DNA of 64,000 nt from Strigamia acuminata (GCA_949358305.1 OX442314.1:46818581-46882580), one strand, 5' to 3'. Positions 37,676 through 48,762 are shown, counted from the stretch's first letter. Notes: a model not told the origin generated them from the sequence alone. Translations and numbers: made by a program.

Positions 37676-38141
37676 AACCATTAACAAGTGAGTGCCAGTT
37701 CGGCAGCAAAAAACACAGCACACAAGGTTTTATTTGTCAGGAAATCAACAAGAAAACCTGAAAACCTCAAAATAATTTTTTAGTTAAAGTAAAGTTACAA
37801 ATATGCTAAATTTTAGTATTTTTAAACAATGGAAATTAGAGACTTTTAAGTAAAAAAACAATGAAGTACCGGTAATAACCAAATAAATAATTACAGTATT
37901 AAAAGTTATAAAAAAAATTCCAAAAAAGCGCCCATCATCTCCTCCGACATTCCGTCGTTAGTCGTTAGTCAAAAACTGCGACTCCTCAAGCGTTTCCCGC
38001 TAGTACACCTCATCTTGATTCTAGACGTTAACCACATCTTGATTCTCGACGTTATTGTCATTTTTCTCATTCTCCTTAAAGGTGTTGTGCAAATATATGC
38101 ATCGATTGTACACTGCTGTGGCGTCAGCATTCAGTTTTGGG
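37676..38141. other. AT-rich spacer
   Basis: No supported gene. A short duplication of the type ATCTTGATTCT..GACGTTA occurs at 38011-38056. Confidence 0.4.
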
Positions 38142-38609
38142 TTAAAAGAAAAGCTCATATGTTTGGTATTCCCAACGTTGCGCTTTCTTTGCCATTGTGT
38201 CAAGGTCCATTGGATTGGGAATATAAGTTAAATAATCTTTGTTACGTTTAGTATTAACGGGGAACGGAATTGGTTCCGCCTATGAAAAAATTAAAAAAAT
38301 AAGTTTTAGATTTTAAATGAAATTTTTCCAAAAATTGTCATTTTACTTACCTGTTTCATTTCCTTCACTATTGAGAGAAGATCTATCATCCTCTCGGAAA
38401 GCTTGTTGATGGGTGCAGATTGTCTTGTTGTCGGCAGTTTGTGATACTTTTCTGGCTTTTTGTTTTGTCTTTTTCTTTTCTTTCCTTTCTGCTTTGTTAT
38501 ACAGACGCCTGCCGGGACCAGGGAAACTGTATCCACTTCGGCTTGGCGAGTAGAAACCCCGACAATCATCATTCCGGCCTGCAATGCATTCGTTCACAAT
38601 TAGCAACAA
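38142..38609 (-). CDS. Bromodomain-like exon pair, copy 2 (best preserved)
   Basis: Exon 1 (to 38351) encodes an RS-like start (CRGFYSPSRSGY in one frame), then in the main frame a Lys-rich linker and KLSERMIDLLSIVKEMKQ. After donor GTAAGT and a 71-bp intron ending TTTTCATAG, exon 2 (38279-38142) encodes AEPIPFPVN ... KDYLTYIPNPMDLDTM and stops. The two join in phase 0. The pattern (helix Z, then PFPV ... DYL..IPNPMDL.TM) is the hallmark of the first half of a bromodomain. Helices B and C with the acetyl-lysine Asn are missing, so by itself it could not fold fully. It is either a partial gene with more exons further left or a duplicated gene fragment. Four other copies lie in the window. Confidence 0.5.
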
Positions 38610-38643
38610 CTTGGCAATATTTTAACTTTCATCACTAAAGCTG

Positions 38644-38857
38644 CTATTTTTGCCGACTAAAACCAATGAAATTGCGAGCAAATTTTTGGTCCACCTGAAT
38701 TACGCGTGTCTTTGTAGCCGCCATATTCTCTACCATAACTGCTTTCTCCACTGCTGCCGCCGCGACCGGGAGAAATGTATTCGTTTCGACTTGGTGAGTA
38801 GTAACTCCGGCAATAGCCATTGCGGCCTGAAATGAATTCGTTCTCAATTAGCAACAA
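38644..38857 (-). pseudogene. RS/RGG-like exon, duplicate of the exon at 38343-38609
   Basis: In one frame it encodes GRNGYCRSYYSPSRNEY followed by a Gly/Ser-rich stretch, parallel to GRNDDCRGFYSPSRSGY in the neighbouring exon. The DNA just upstream (TTAGCAACAACTTGGCAATA) is also duplicated at 38601-38620 and 38848-38867. It appears to be an internally duplicated exon of the same gene fragment, with an RNA-binding-protein-like composition. Confidence 0.4.
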
Positions 38858-38876
38858 CTTGGCAATATTTAACTTT

Positions 38877-38990
38877 TTGCAAATTTTTCACTTTTTAACA
38901 CAAAAATGCGCAAATTTTCCACTTTTTAACACAAAAATGTGCAAATTTTCCACTTTTTAACACAAAAATGTGCAAATTTTCCACTTTTAG
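38877..38990. repeat. 31-bp tandem repeat, about 3.5 units
   Basis: The unit contains GCAAATTTTCCACTTTTTAA followed by CACAAAAATGT. Translations across it are repeat artefacts. Confidence 0.85.
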
Positions 38991-39090
38991 ACAGAAATTT
39001 GCAAATACTACATTTATTTTAGATAACAAATTAAACTCAGATCTAACACTTGTTAGAGCATACAAATTGCTACCGAAAATTCGCATTAAC

Positions 39091-39300
39091 TCAATTTCTT
39101 ACCATCACTTCTCTCTCGTTCATGTAACTCTTCTTCTTATTTTCGAGCCAATTGAGGGTCAAAGAAGAGTCTTTGAATTGTCTAATGATCTCTGCTAAGT
39201 GCACCTCGAAAGGTGTTACTTCAACGTAAACCAATGAAAAACCGACAAGCGACAAGTGTTCTTCAAATGTTGATGAAAAGCTGATAAAAATGTAGAATAA
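39091..39300 (-). pseudogene. Exon-like segment shared with 52830-52890
   Basis: An open - strand segment encodes VEVTPFEVHLAEIIRQF and similar. The DNA TGATCTCTGCTAAG..ACCTCGAAAGGTG occurs again near 52848-52874. It probably belongs to the same duplicated gene fragment family as the bromodomain-like exons. Family unknown. Confidence 0.3.
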
Positions 39301-39400
39301 ATAAAAAACAAAACAAAAAAAAAATACATTTATTTCGAAAAGAACGCAAGAACAGTGAAGCATAATTCATTTAAAAATAAAAACAACAAAACATAAATTT

Positions 39401-40419
39401 TGTGGTGACCCGACTGGACCGGGGTCAACGAAGAGTTTCTCTCGTGACCTCGTTTCGGGTGTAAGGGGAGCCGCAAGCGCGTCTCCCTTCCCTCAGTGCA
39501 TTGACATCTAGTCAATGGACAGGCGTCTGCCCTGAGGGAGTGGGGATGGTTCGTCCACCCCACCATTGGGTGATTCTGGTCACCTGTCAACCCCGCTTTG
39601 TGCAAAGGAATGTGCCTTGCACTGAGCGGGCAGAACCAACACAACCATCAAACGAGAAACACACGTAAAATCCGTCGTCCTACAAGATCAGGCCCAAGTA
39701 AATATACTGGGATTGACCAAGGACAAAGGACAATTTACCGTGAGTACGTTTGATCAGTGTTAAACTCCGCAGAGTAACCTGCGAGATAAGATTACCACAC
39801 TATTTTAGCACACCAGCTAGAAATAGTAAAAACCACTCCAGTTTAGCGAGTTGTGCAGACAAACGGTCGCACAAGCCTAATCTGCAGTAAAACCACGACG
39901 AGCGTTCCCGCCGCTGTGTGACCGCCGGGAGCCAGAAGAGTCCGCCGCTGTGTGATCGCCGGACACCACACAAAAAACCTAGACAACAGACCGAAGTAAG
40001 CCTTTTAACTAAGCATTCACTCGCGCCCGACCAGCGTGAGCCCGAAGGACCAGCCAGAGACGAGCCGAGGACGCCATATTGCCACGCCGGCCCAAGACGA
40101 CATCACGTTGCTACAACGAGGACGCCATCTTGGACACGCACGAGACAACAGACGACCTCGCCGATTCCAGCCAGCTTTCATCTTACCTTTGCCTTTCCAT
40201 TTCCCATCACCCATTCCGATTTACCTTTTACTTACCCTTTATATATATATATATAAGATATATCTGTACATTGCCCCGCAGAATAAATCTATATTATATT
40301 TTACCTTTTATATCTGTGTAATCATTTCTTTGGGTAAACCGCTTGAGCAAAGCGGTAGTGAGTTAGTCGAATTAAGTAATCAACCCACGAGTTAGCGACG
40401 GTTAGAGTTGAGCGCGACA
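39401..40419 (+). repeat. Solo LTR with 4-bp target duplication
   Basis: It begins TGTGGTGACC and ends GCGCGACA, flanked on both sides by ATTT (39397-39400 and 40420-40423). Its 1019-bp length matches the LTR of element B, and the first bases resemble that LTR (TGTAGTGACC). A TATA-like run (about 40240-40258) is followed by AATAAA near 40282, the usual U3-R arrangement. No internal region remains, so it arose by LTR-LTR recombination. Confidence 0.75.
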
Positions 40420-40639
40420 ATTTCTTGTCTTACATATTGCACGATTTCAGTTTCGTAAATAACTTTTTACAAAAGCCAAACTGGTGTTGGATTTTGCGGC
40501 CGAACTTCTTCGGTTTGGCGAAACCGGCCCGAATTACTAACATCATCGAAATCATCGAGAACCGATTCTCGATCGCATCCGTTCTATCCGTCAGTGTTAA
40601 CCTGCTCCTTCTCAATTATGACGTCATCATATTCAAAAT

Positions 40640-41285
40640 TCCAAAGAACTAAATCCAAAAATTACTGAAGATTGGTTCTATCTTTACATGAAACTCGTGT
40701 TTCTTCAAATGTAAACCCCCGTAGACATAGCAGTAGTACTTTTCATGCTGCATGATGGAGTTGGATTTGTGGTATTTTCGATAGTTTATTCTAAATTAAT
40801 CAATATTAATTTGTTTCGTTTATATTCAATTTAAGTTATAGCATTTCTATTTTCAATGCTCTTTTCTCGGAGCTTGTGTTTTGGTCACAAACGAGAAATG
40901 TATCCCCAGTTGCGATAAAATGTGACGGTGCACAATGGGGGCAGAGACGGCAGACATCTTGGATCTTGTTGTATTCCCGATGGTTTTTTTGCTCTTTAAT
41001 TTGCGTTAATTTCACTTATTTCAATTTCAGTAATTTCTATTACCGATGCTATTGTTTTCTCGGAGTTGCATTTTCGTTAAATATGTGAGAAATTCCCAAG
41101 TTCTGGTAAAGTAAATTGTGTTCTACCGAAAGATTCTCGAACAAGCAAGTTTTGTGTTTTCTTAGGGGGGTGTAAAATCCAACTCTCTACCTCCAGAATT
41201 GTTAAAAATACCGCATCCACACATGTATGCGGAATTGTGTTAGTATTGTAAGCCCGCATCCCTCACGAATGCGGCATTTACTTGT
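40640..41285 (+). repeat. Dispersed repeat R2, copy 1, ending in R3
   Basis: It shares a series of blocks with 44635-45965: AGATTGGTTCTATCTT, TTTTGGTCACAAAC, AGTTGCG, GCAGAGACGGC, TGTATTCCCGATG, and GGTGTAAAATCCAACTCTCT. R3-type units follow. No coding capacity. Class unknown. Confidence 0.6.
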
Positions 41286-42190
41286 TTTGTATTTTTTCAA
41301 AACCAAAACATTGGCAGAATGTTTAATTTGTATTCGTAGAAATCATGCGATAATGTCTACATTCATATTCTGACAAATGGCGAATGGCTGTGGATAGTTT
41401 TATCATATCTCTTCGGATAATAGTCGCTGCTCTTATTCAAAACTGTAATCATTGACCACAACTTTGATTTCTATTTTTCATAAAAAAATTAATTTTTTTT
41501 TGTGTATTTAACACAAGCAGGCCCAGAAGCATAAGCAAACCCAGAAAATTAGCTAGATTGGCTAGAGATGGGTGAAAAAGGTCCAGAGACTGTCCTATGC
41601 CCAAGAAAACCAATTTTGCCAAGATGTTGCTTAGGTTCTGCTGGTGGATTGATTTCAAGAGGCCTCCAATGGCTCCTAACCTAACCTAACCTTTTGTGAG
41701 GCCATTCCTACCCAAAAGCTCTGTGTGAAATGAAGAATAAAGCCAAATTAAAGCCCGTATGTAGTTAATTACAGGACGACACTTAATGTTATGCGCCCAT
41801 CTCTGTAGCAGTGGCGGGAGCAATTTTGACTGATTACAATAGGCCTAAAATAAAATTTTACAAACAAATCTCAAACAAACATTTTACCGGTTCCATATTT
41901 GTGACTGGTATGGTCTACCCCCCCCCCCCCCCCCCCCCCCCCGGTAGTCTGGGGATTGAGACAGGGACTCTGGATTGTTGTCTTTTGGCCTTTAATCGTT
42001 GTCTAGGGGTCGCAGTCTCCCATCTATCCATGGGTGGCAGTGCTGTTAGGCACGCTACACCAGCAACCGTCTTGTCACACACAGGGCTGTAACCCCATGG
42101 GTGACGTGGTCGGTTACTTCGGACGAACATTCTGCCATACTTACCCCGTATGACTCATGAGCCACCGGTGGGGTCACGAACTTTGAAGTA
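41286..42190. other. Unassigned DNA with CCTAA tract and a 25-base C run
   Basis: Three to four CCTAA units lie at about 41676-41692. An uninterrupted run of 25 C occupies 41918-41942, a possible G-quadruplex former on the - strand and a common sequencing weak spot. The GC-rich 200 bp after it has no recognisable gene. Confidence 0.45.
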
Positions 42191-42199
42191 CTTGGTAAA

Positions 42200-42490
42200 A
42201 ACGTTATTCGTTTTCCTACAAGAAAATCAGTTGGGGAAAGGGGAGGGTTTTCACTTGGGTCATCGTAGACATGTCAACGGTTGCGAATTATTGGCCACTT
42301 CAACTTCTGCGTAACTAGTCCCTCAAAATCCAAAGATGTTTTCCCAATTGTTTTCTTGAGAGTGGTCTTAACGGAGCACACCATTCGTTCCCAACACCCA
42401 CCCCACCAAGGTGCGGTTCCGACAATGAACTTCAAAGTTATTTTCTTAGTTGTCAAAAATCCCTGGAAATTTTCCTGTAACAAATTTTCT
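42200..42490 (-). pseudogene. BEL/Pao retrotransposon integrase relic
   Basis: The - strand reads APWWGGCWERMVCSVK, the conserved block near the end of BEL/Pao integrases, then SLDFEGLVT; the similarity continues in a shifted frame as EVEVANNSQPLTCL. No other pol part is visible nearby. It is a short decayed fragment. Confidence 0.75.
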
Positions 42491-43057
42491 AAAAAAAAAT
42501 ATTAAAAAAAATTTTTTTTTTAAGAATTATTTTGAAATATTGATAAGGGGATTGGAACAATAAAACAAACCAAATCATTCGTTGCAAATCTCTTTTGTAA
42601 TTGTACGATTAGTACAAGTTCACAGTAAATGCAGCGGAATATAGTTGATCGCTCTTCTAGGCCACCGTAAATATAAAGATTGGTTCTCTCTTGAGCAACA
42701 TCCCTTATTTTCTGTTTGTGAGCCCCGTGTCTATAACCAAGTTCAACGTGAGGAAGGAAGCACAGTCTCGCTAATTTAATTTAAAACTATCCGACGAAAA
42801 TTTGGCAAGTATTTGAAGTTTGAAATCTTAAAATGAAAAAAGGGTAAAAAGTAACAATTTTGAATTTTCCAGAACTAGGCACGCGCCATTTTTTAATAAC
42901 GACTTCAAAATCACAAGAAGCCGTTCACTTTTACTATTTTAGCGTAACTTGCTGAGTTAACGAACTGGTGGGACGACGTGAGTTGAAAATGTCTGTAAAA
43001 TAGACTGAAAGACATAATTTTTTTTAAGATTACATAATTTAAATTTTTATTTAAAAC
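42491..43057. other. Unassigned AT-rich DNA
   Basis: No supported feature. Confidence 0.5.
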
Positions 43058-44345
43058 AAGCTGTACCCGGCCACGCGTTGCTGTGGCTCAGAAATAAATC
43101 CAGTGGAAATAAATCCAGTGGAAATAAATCCAGTGGAAATAATTCCAGTGGAAATAAATCCAGTGGAAATAAATCCGGTGGAAATAAATCCGGTGGAAAT
43201 AAATCCAGTGGAAATAAATCCAGTGGAAATAAATCCCATGGAAATCCTGTGGAAATCCCGTGGAAATAAATAAATCCCTTGGAAATAAATTCAGTGGAAA
43301 TAAATAAATCCCTTGGAAATAAATTCCGTGGAAAGAAATAAATCTTTTGGAAATAAATCCCGTGGAAATCCCATGAAAATAAATCCAATGGAAATCCCAT
43401 GGAAATAAATAAATCCCTTGGAAATAAATCCCGTGGAAATAAATAAATCCCGTGGAAATAAATAAATCCCGTGGAAATAAATAAATCCCGTGGAAATAAA
43501 TAAATCCCGTGGAAATAAATAAATCCCGTGGAAATAAATAAATCCGGTGGAAATAAATAAATCCCGTGGAAATAAATAAATCCCGTGGAAATCCTGTGGA
43601 AATAAATCCTGTGGAAATAAATCCCATGGAAATCCCGTGCAAATAAATTTCGTGGAAATCCCATGGAAATGGCGTGCAAATAAATCCCGTGCAAATCTAT
43701 CCCGTGCAAATCTCAAGAAAATCCCATGCAAATAAATCCCATGGAAATCCCGTGGAAATCCCATGAAAAACCTGTGAAAATCCCACGGAAATCTCGTGCA
43801 AAGAAATTCCGCTTGTCGTACGAACGTCTTCGCGACGTTTTTCCTCCAAAAATTCGCCCGAATATATAGTAAATGGCCGCTGTCGCTTTTGCTTCGGTTT
43901 GGGTCGCCTTATATCCCAAATTTCGGGCCAAAAACAAATCAACCAACTGCAGACCTTTAAAATGTTCCTCTGGTCTTGTTAATCCGAATATTCTTCAAAA
44001 AAACCGCTCAAAAACTCATAAATGAGCGTTCTGGCAATGCTGCTGCTGCTTAACACACATCTGAGATGGACGCCGCCATCTTGGATCCACGCCAGGTTTG
44101 AATAGGGTGCGAAACGTGCAACAGATGGCGCTAGAATCGACGCCGCCATGTTTGTTTGGAAAAAGCACGTTTTAACCTGTTACAGGTGTATAAAAACCTG
44201 TCACAGGTATCACAGGTATATAAGAACATTCCCCAATTCGAACTCAACGTTGTGTCCAAATTTCAAAGCAATCGGTCAAGAACTTTCGGAGTGCATACGT
44301 ATTGAACAGAAAACACAGTTACATTTTTATTTATATAGAAAATGG
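43058..44345 (+). mobile_element. Possible non-autonomous LINE/SINE-like element carrying a minisatellite
   Basis: It starts AAGCTGTACCCGGCCACGCG and ends with AAAGCAATCGGTCAAGAACTTTCGGAG, then an A/T-rich tail. This start-end pair resembles widespread invertebrate non-autonomous elements of the RTE type, which I recall only in outline. The middle is largely the repeat array at 43090-43800. Boundaries and class are tentative. Confidence 0.35.
43090..43800. repeat. Compound minisatellite built on GGAAATAAATCC
   Basis: Roughly 710 bp of 15-, 19- and 11-bp units of the form (T)GGAAATAAATCCCG and GGAAATAAATAAATCCCG. Reading frames on the - strand up to 220 codons (Phe/Ile/Tyr-rich repeats) are by-products. 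Confidence 0.9.
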
Positions 44346-44634
44346 AAAAAAAAATCTTTCTAAATATTATTATTATTTTTTCATTTAAATTGGTAGTTTT
44401 CATGCTCATAAACAATTTTTTTTATTTTTATTTGTAATTGTTTATGGGACGGGAATTTCGAAGAGTGTGTTTAGGCCCGATGCATTGTTTTGTTGGTAAT
44501 AGGTGGGGCGGGAGACGGTGTAGTTTTGGACATGTTTCAATAGAATAAAAGTTTAAAAATTTTTTTTGATTGATTCGAACGGATTTATAAACGTTGAGAC
44601 TCGAAAAAAGTAAATCTAAAAAATTAATTAGCTT
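44346..44634. other. AT-rich spacer
   Basis: No supported feature. Confidence 0.5.
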
Positions 44635-45965
44635 AGAAGATTGGTTCTATCTTCAGAAAAAATTCGTGTTTTTCAAATTGTAACCCTCTAGACATAATTC
44701 CCAATGGAATGTTGCACGTTGGAGGCACGCTGGCTTGTTTGATCGGATGTGTATTTTGCTGTTTCCGATGGTCTATTTCTCATTAATCTGCAGTAATTTG
44801 TTTCACCTATTTGTGTTACCGATGCTCAAAGTTGCGTTTTGGTCACAAACTGGAAAATTGTCCAAGTTGCGGGGAACAATTTTACTTTACTGGCCACCTC
44901 TCAGATCATCTCCAAAATTTGGATATAGGGGTATTCTAGGGTGAAAAAACGAATGGCGTTGACGGTTTTTGGGGCAAACATAAGCGGAAGCGGAAAACAG
45001 CAGAGTAATGACCAGTGATTGCCATCAAATGTTTACTTTCTCATTTTTATAACCCTAGTTTCATTGTTAGCTGTCAATCATTCTCTCCCCAGCATTGTTA
45101 CGCACGTGCGCTCTTATTGTCAGCCATCTTTATTTTTGTACCAGTTTTCCACCTGATTTCATACAATAAAAACGTTTCGTTTCACTCTAAGATTTGTTCA
45201 GTTTCATCATCCATGCACCTAAAAAAGGTTTCCATTTCATCCCAGGTTTGTACCCTCACCTAACCTAACCTCACCTAACCTAACCTCACCTAACCTAACC
45301 TAACCCGCAACACAACAACAACATAAAGGACAACAACAACAATGGGTCATATAATTCCAATGCTTAACCTAACCTCACCAGTATAAACCAACTACTAATA
45401 AACTCTTGATTTCCGCTTCCGCTTTCGTTTGCCCCAAAAACCGTCAACGCCATTCGTTTTTTCACCCTTCAATACCCCTATGTCCATATTTTGGAGATGA
45501 TCTGAGAGGTGGCCAGTAAAGTAAAATTATACCAGTTGCGGTAAATTGTGTCGTTGCAGGATGGAGGCAGAGACGGCGGACATATTGGATCTGGTTGTAT
45601 TCCCGATGCTTTTTTCTTCTTTAATCGACATTAATTTGTTTCATTTATCCTCAATTTCAATCCCAGCTTTTTTTATTACCGAAATTAATGCTTTCTCGGA
45701 ATTGGATTTTGGTTACAAACGAAAGAAGTTTTCAAATTCTGATAAATTGTGTTCTATCGAATCGAATTGAAATTTGCCCAAAAGATTTTCATTACATTTC
45801 TAAAATAATTTTGAAGACCAATAAGCTCAGCATATAAAATATTTTCGGAAATATTTTCATTTTTTTTATATCTAAACTTGCTTGTTTTTAATTGTTCCAA
45901 TTGGTGTGGCACATTTCGATTTAATGATGTGGCCTTTGTTTTCTTTGGGGGTGTAAAATCCAACT
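44635..45965 (+). repeat. Dispersed repeat R2, copy 2, split by a TIR element
   Basis: Blocks shared with 40640-41285 lie on both sides of the inserted element 44873-45533. Removing the insert and one copy of AGTTGCGG gives an order collinear with copy 1. Confidence 0.6.
44873..45533. mobile_element. 661-bp TIR element with 8-bp target duplication, nested in R2
   Basis: Terminal inverted repeats of about 120 bp (44873-44996 and 45410-45533), about 95% identical by eye, start GG and contain AATTTTACTTTACTGGCC. The flanks AGTTGCGG (44865-44872 and 45534-45541) form an 8-bp target duplication, and the R2 copy at about 40908 shows the uninterrupted site. There is no transposase; the interior includes CCTAA/CCTCA repeats. 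The 8-bp duplication and GG start fit Merlin- or hAT-type mobilisation. Confidence 0.8.
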
Positions 45966-46075
45966 CTCTACCTCCACGTGGTCACCCCTGGAAAAACTGA
46001 TGACTTGACATGTCACAGTGGAACCAGAAGAGAGCTCTGGTATAAAATTGCTAAAATACCCGAATTGTGTTTGTA

Positions 46076-46160
46076 TTGTAAGCCCGCATTGCTCAAATTA
46101 ATGTGGCATTTACTTGTCTTTGTATTGTAAGCCTGCATTGCTGCATGAATGTAGCATTTA
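46076..46160. repeat. R3 units
   Basis: Two units with TTGTAAGCCCGCATT / TTGTAAGCCTGCATT and CATTTAC, inverted relative to 34820-34965. Confidence 0.55.
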
Positions 46161-46389
46161 CAAAAGTTTCAACCTTATATTGACCATAAACAAAATTTTT
46201 TTAATGTTGACATTCAAAGAAAAAGTTACGGAATTGTTTCCTCACATTCTTGTACTTTTTTACGAAAGTTGCCAGAGCGTTTTAATTTTAAATTGCTGTA
46301 ATTCGTAAGTTAATGAAGCGGTAGTGTCCTCGAAATGCTGATCCATTATCTCCTTGATTTTGAATGGATCATCACTTAATTCCGGAAGT

Positions 46390-47260
46390 GGGTACTGCAA
46401 TAATCCAGAGTTGTCTAGGGAAAAAATAAACACGATTTACTAGATGTGTGTAAACTGTCCCAATGGAATTTTTATTTAACAAACAATGAGGAAATGTGTA
46501 AGGAAGAGTAACTGATGCTAAAATAAACCTCTTTCTGATGTCGTTTAAGACTGCAGTCGCCAGTCGTTGCATATGGTTCAAACTATTGTAGGATGTAGAC
46601 GTTCGATTCGAATAACCAAGGTTTGAATTGTCGGCAGCAGAATCCCCAAAAAACATTCTTTCTTATCTTGGAGTGAGTGGCGGGCAGTAACAAGATGGCC
46701 CAACACCTGCAGATATTCGTTTAAGAACACTCTCCAATGATGAAATCGCGACAAACCTCAGCGGCAAATAAATCCCATCTGCTGTCGAGATGGGGAAATT
46801 GATTATCTTTTTTTACTGCACAATACCAGGAATTCCACCGCGTGTTTACTGGCACAAGTAATGCATGTTTGGTGAAAGTTCTAATTGGGTCGGCAGCCTT
46901 ATCTTGCTCCTCCTTATTTTTTAGCATCAGTCGTACTTGCAGCATCTTCCTCTTCCTTCTTGTCCCCAAACTCAATTTGGAATTCTTTAAACGCATTAAC
47001 AAAATTTCTTCCATTATTCGTAATGGTGCGAGTTATTTTGTTTAAAATGGCAGATTTTTCAAAACCTTCCGCAAGCTTTTCTGCAATTGCATTAAATGTA
47101 TGGGAGCCGATCATTCTAGTGCACGCAATGCCAACAGATTTCCATTTGAACGAATTATCGATCAGCCAATGAGCTGTGATTCCCAAATAACTCTTGTTGT
47201 TAGCAGTCCACAGATCTAACTTGTGAGGTCGTGCATATCGAATTGCTTGTTCGGTTTTTC
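46390..47260 (-). pseudogene. hAT-family transposase relic
   Basis: In successive - strand frames: LGITAHW ... IACTRMIGSHTFNAIAEKL, TRTITNNGRNFVNAF, then VNTRWNSWYCAVKK and LATAVLNDIRKRF. This is the order of the RNase H-like catalytic core of hAT transposases with BED-type relatives. The catalytic Asp of the usual TDNGSNF is replaced by Asn, and several frame changes and stops break the frame. It is an inactive fragment. Confidence 0.75.
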
Positions 47261-47264
47261 ATTC

Positions 47265-47340
47265 CTCCATGAATGTGGCATTCACATGTCTTTCTATTGC
47301 AAGCCTAAACATTCCTAAATTAATGTGGCATTCACTTGGC
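47265..47340. repeat. R3 units
   Basis: Two degenerate copies with AATGTGGCATTCAC. Confidence 0.5.
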
Positions 47341-47829
47341 TTTGTATTACCTGAATTCTGAGTTAATAGTGGCAATCCCCTGGCAATTCTGGGGTTCTAT
47401 ACAATTTCTTGCAACACTTGTATGGGCATTTAATTTTTATAACTTCCTAACTCATAACTTGGTCTTTATTTGGTGTTGCTCCAAGAAAAAATTATCCTAA
47501 CAATGTGGTGGCCCAACCAAGTTGCATGCGCAATTATCATGTGTAGTACATGCCAATTGCTTGTTAGTCTTCCATGCACAAGTGGTGACAACTGAACTGT
47601 TGAATCACATTTTCCAGTTTTGACTTGGGATGTGTGTCCACGAATGCTGAGCAAAAATGACCAAAAACGTAAGAATTACATGCAAAACTGATCAAAGAAA
47701 GTCAAGAAAAGTGAAAAAAAAAGTGGTATGATGTGCTAGCATGTCACTATGGCATCCAAATAATTTTTACATGCATGACATTCAAAAGTAGCCTGCTTTG
47801 CATAAACTAATCAAGAATGTCGTTGCAAA
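47341..47829. other. Unassigned DNA
   Basis: No supported feature. Confidence 0.45.
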
Positions 47830-48762
47830 TTAGAAAGCCAGCAAGCTCGGCCAGGTTGTGGCCGTGCAACAGGGGTGACGACTAGGGATGTGCGGTAATT
47901 TTTTCAGGTGTGTGCGGTACAGTATTTGCCAAATACCGCAGTGAGTACGGTATACAGGAAATACCGCGCAAATACTGCGATTACCGCCAATACCGCGATT
48001 ACCGCAAATACCACGAATACCACGATTACTGCAAATGCTGTTTAAACTTGAAACTAATAATAAATATAACTCAAAGTTACTGTTTTCCATGGAATGTTCC
48101 CTTTCCTGGAGTCCGATGACGACGAAAACCGTTGAAACTTCCTTCGTTGCTGCCCCGTAATACGCTTCGCTGCACGGCGAAGTTGGAAAAAACAATTTGA
48201 CGGTGATGTACTCGCGTTTTCGTCTGTTGCGCTCCGTTCCGACCTTGTACGGCACTCGTATAGTCCGTCCAGGGGTGAAATTCGACGACGACTCGGACCC
48301 AGCGGCGTACGACGACGAGGAGTCTGACTTAGGCTCGGGTTCCGCAATCTATAATAAAACACATTAAACGAGCTCATTATCAGTTAGAAACTTAAACAAA
48401 AGACAAACACAAAGGCCACGGATCCCCCAACCAAATATAAAACAAACTACAAGCGTTTTAAAACTCATAGTGACAGTAGTGTTATTTTAGTGTTTACACA
48501 CTATTTCTTGATTTCATGCATCAAATCAGCTACATTGTATCAGTGTAACAATTAAACAATTAAACAAAAAAAATTATTGATTAATTTAAAACTTCAAGCT
48601 ATAGATTCGAAAATTAGCTTAAACAAAACATGCAATTTAAGGATAATGCAAATTGTTTTAAACGTGACCTGACCCGAGATAAAAAAAATTAAAATAAACT
48701 ATACTTACTGCAAAAAATATCATCAGCATGAATATAATAATTCCTATTATTACGAATAACAT
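47830..48762 (-). CDS. Two-exon gene for a protein with an N-terminal hydrophobic leader
   Basis: Exon 1 (48762-48709) starts at ATG and encodes 18 residues, nearly all Ile, Leu, Phe, Met and Val, a signal peptide or anchor. Donor GTAAGT follows. A 360-bp intron ends TTTTATTATAG, and exon 2 starts at 48348. Both junctions are phase 0. Exon 2 continues with a Ser/Glu/Pro-rich acidic stretch, then a basic KVGTERNRRKREYITVKLFF segment. The last third runs into the CGGTA-type repeat at 47884-48055 and is probably not native, so the true C-terminus is uncertain. A frame change near 48200 may hide another ending. About 190 aa as read. Family unknown. Confidence 0.45.
47884..48055. repeat. CGGTA-rich repeat block
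   Basis: It starts TAGGGATGTGCGGTA and contains many ATACCGC / CGGTAT motifs. Related to 32736-32963 and 37300-37500. Confidence 0.6.

Noticed and set aside
41918-41942. 25-base C run as a functional G-quadruplex or promoter
   Set aside because: A bare homopolymer without gene context; could equally be slippage or an assembly artefact.
42130-42175. ATACTTACC motif suggesting a U1 snRNA 5' end
   Set aside because: The following bases do not match U1 stem-loop I, and no Sm site is present.
43047-43764. 220-, 184- and 157-codon - strand frames rich in Phe, Ile, Tyr and Gly
   Set aside because: Direct translations of the GGAAATAAATCC array in three frames.
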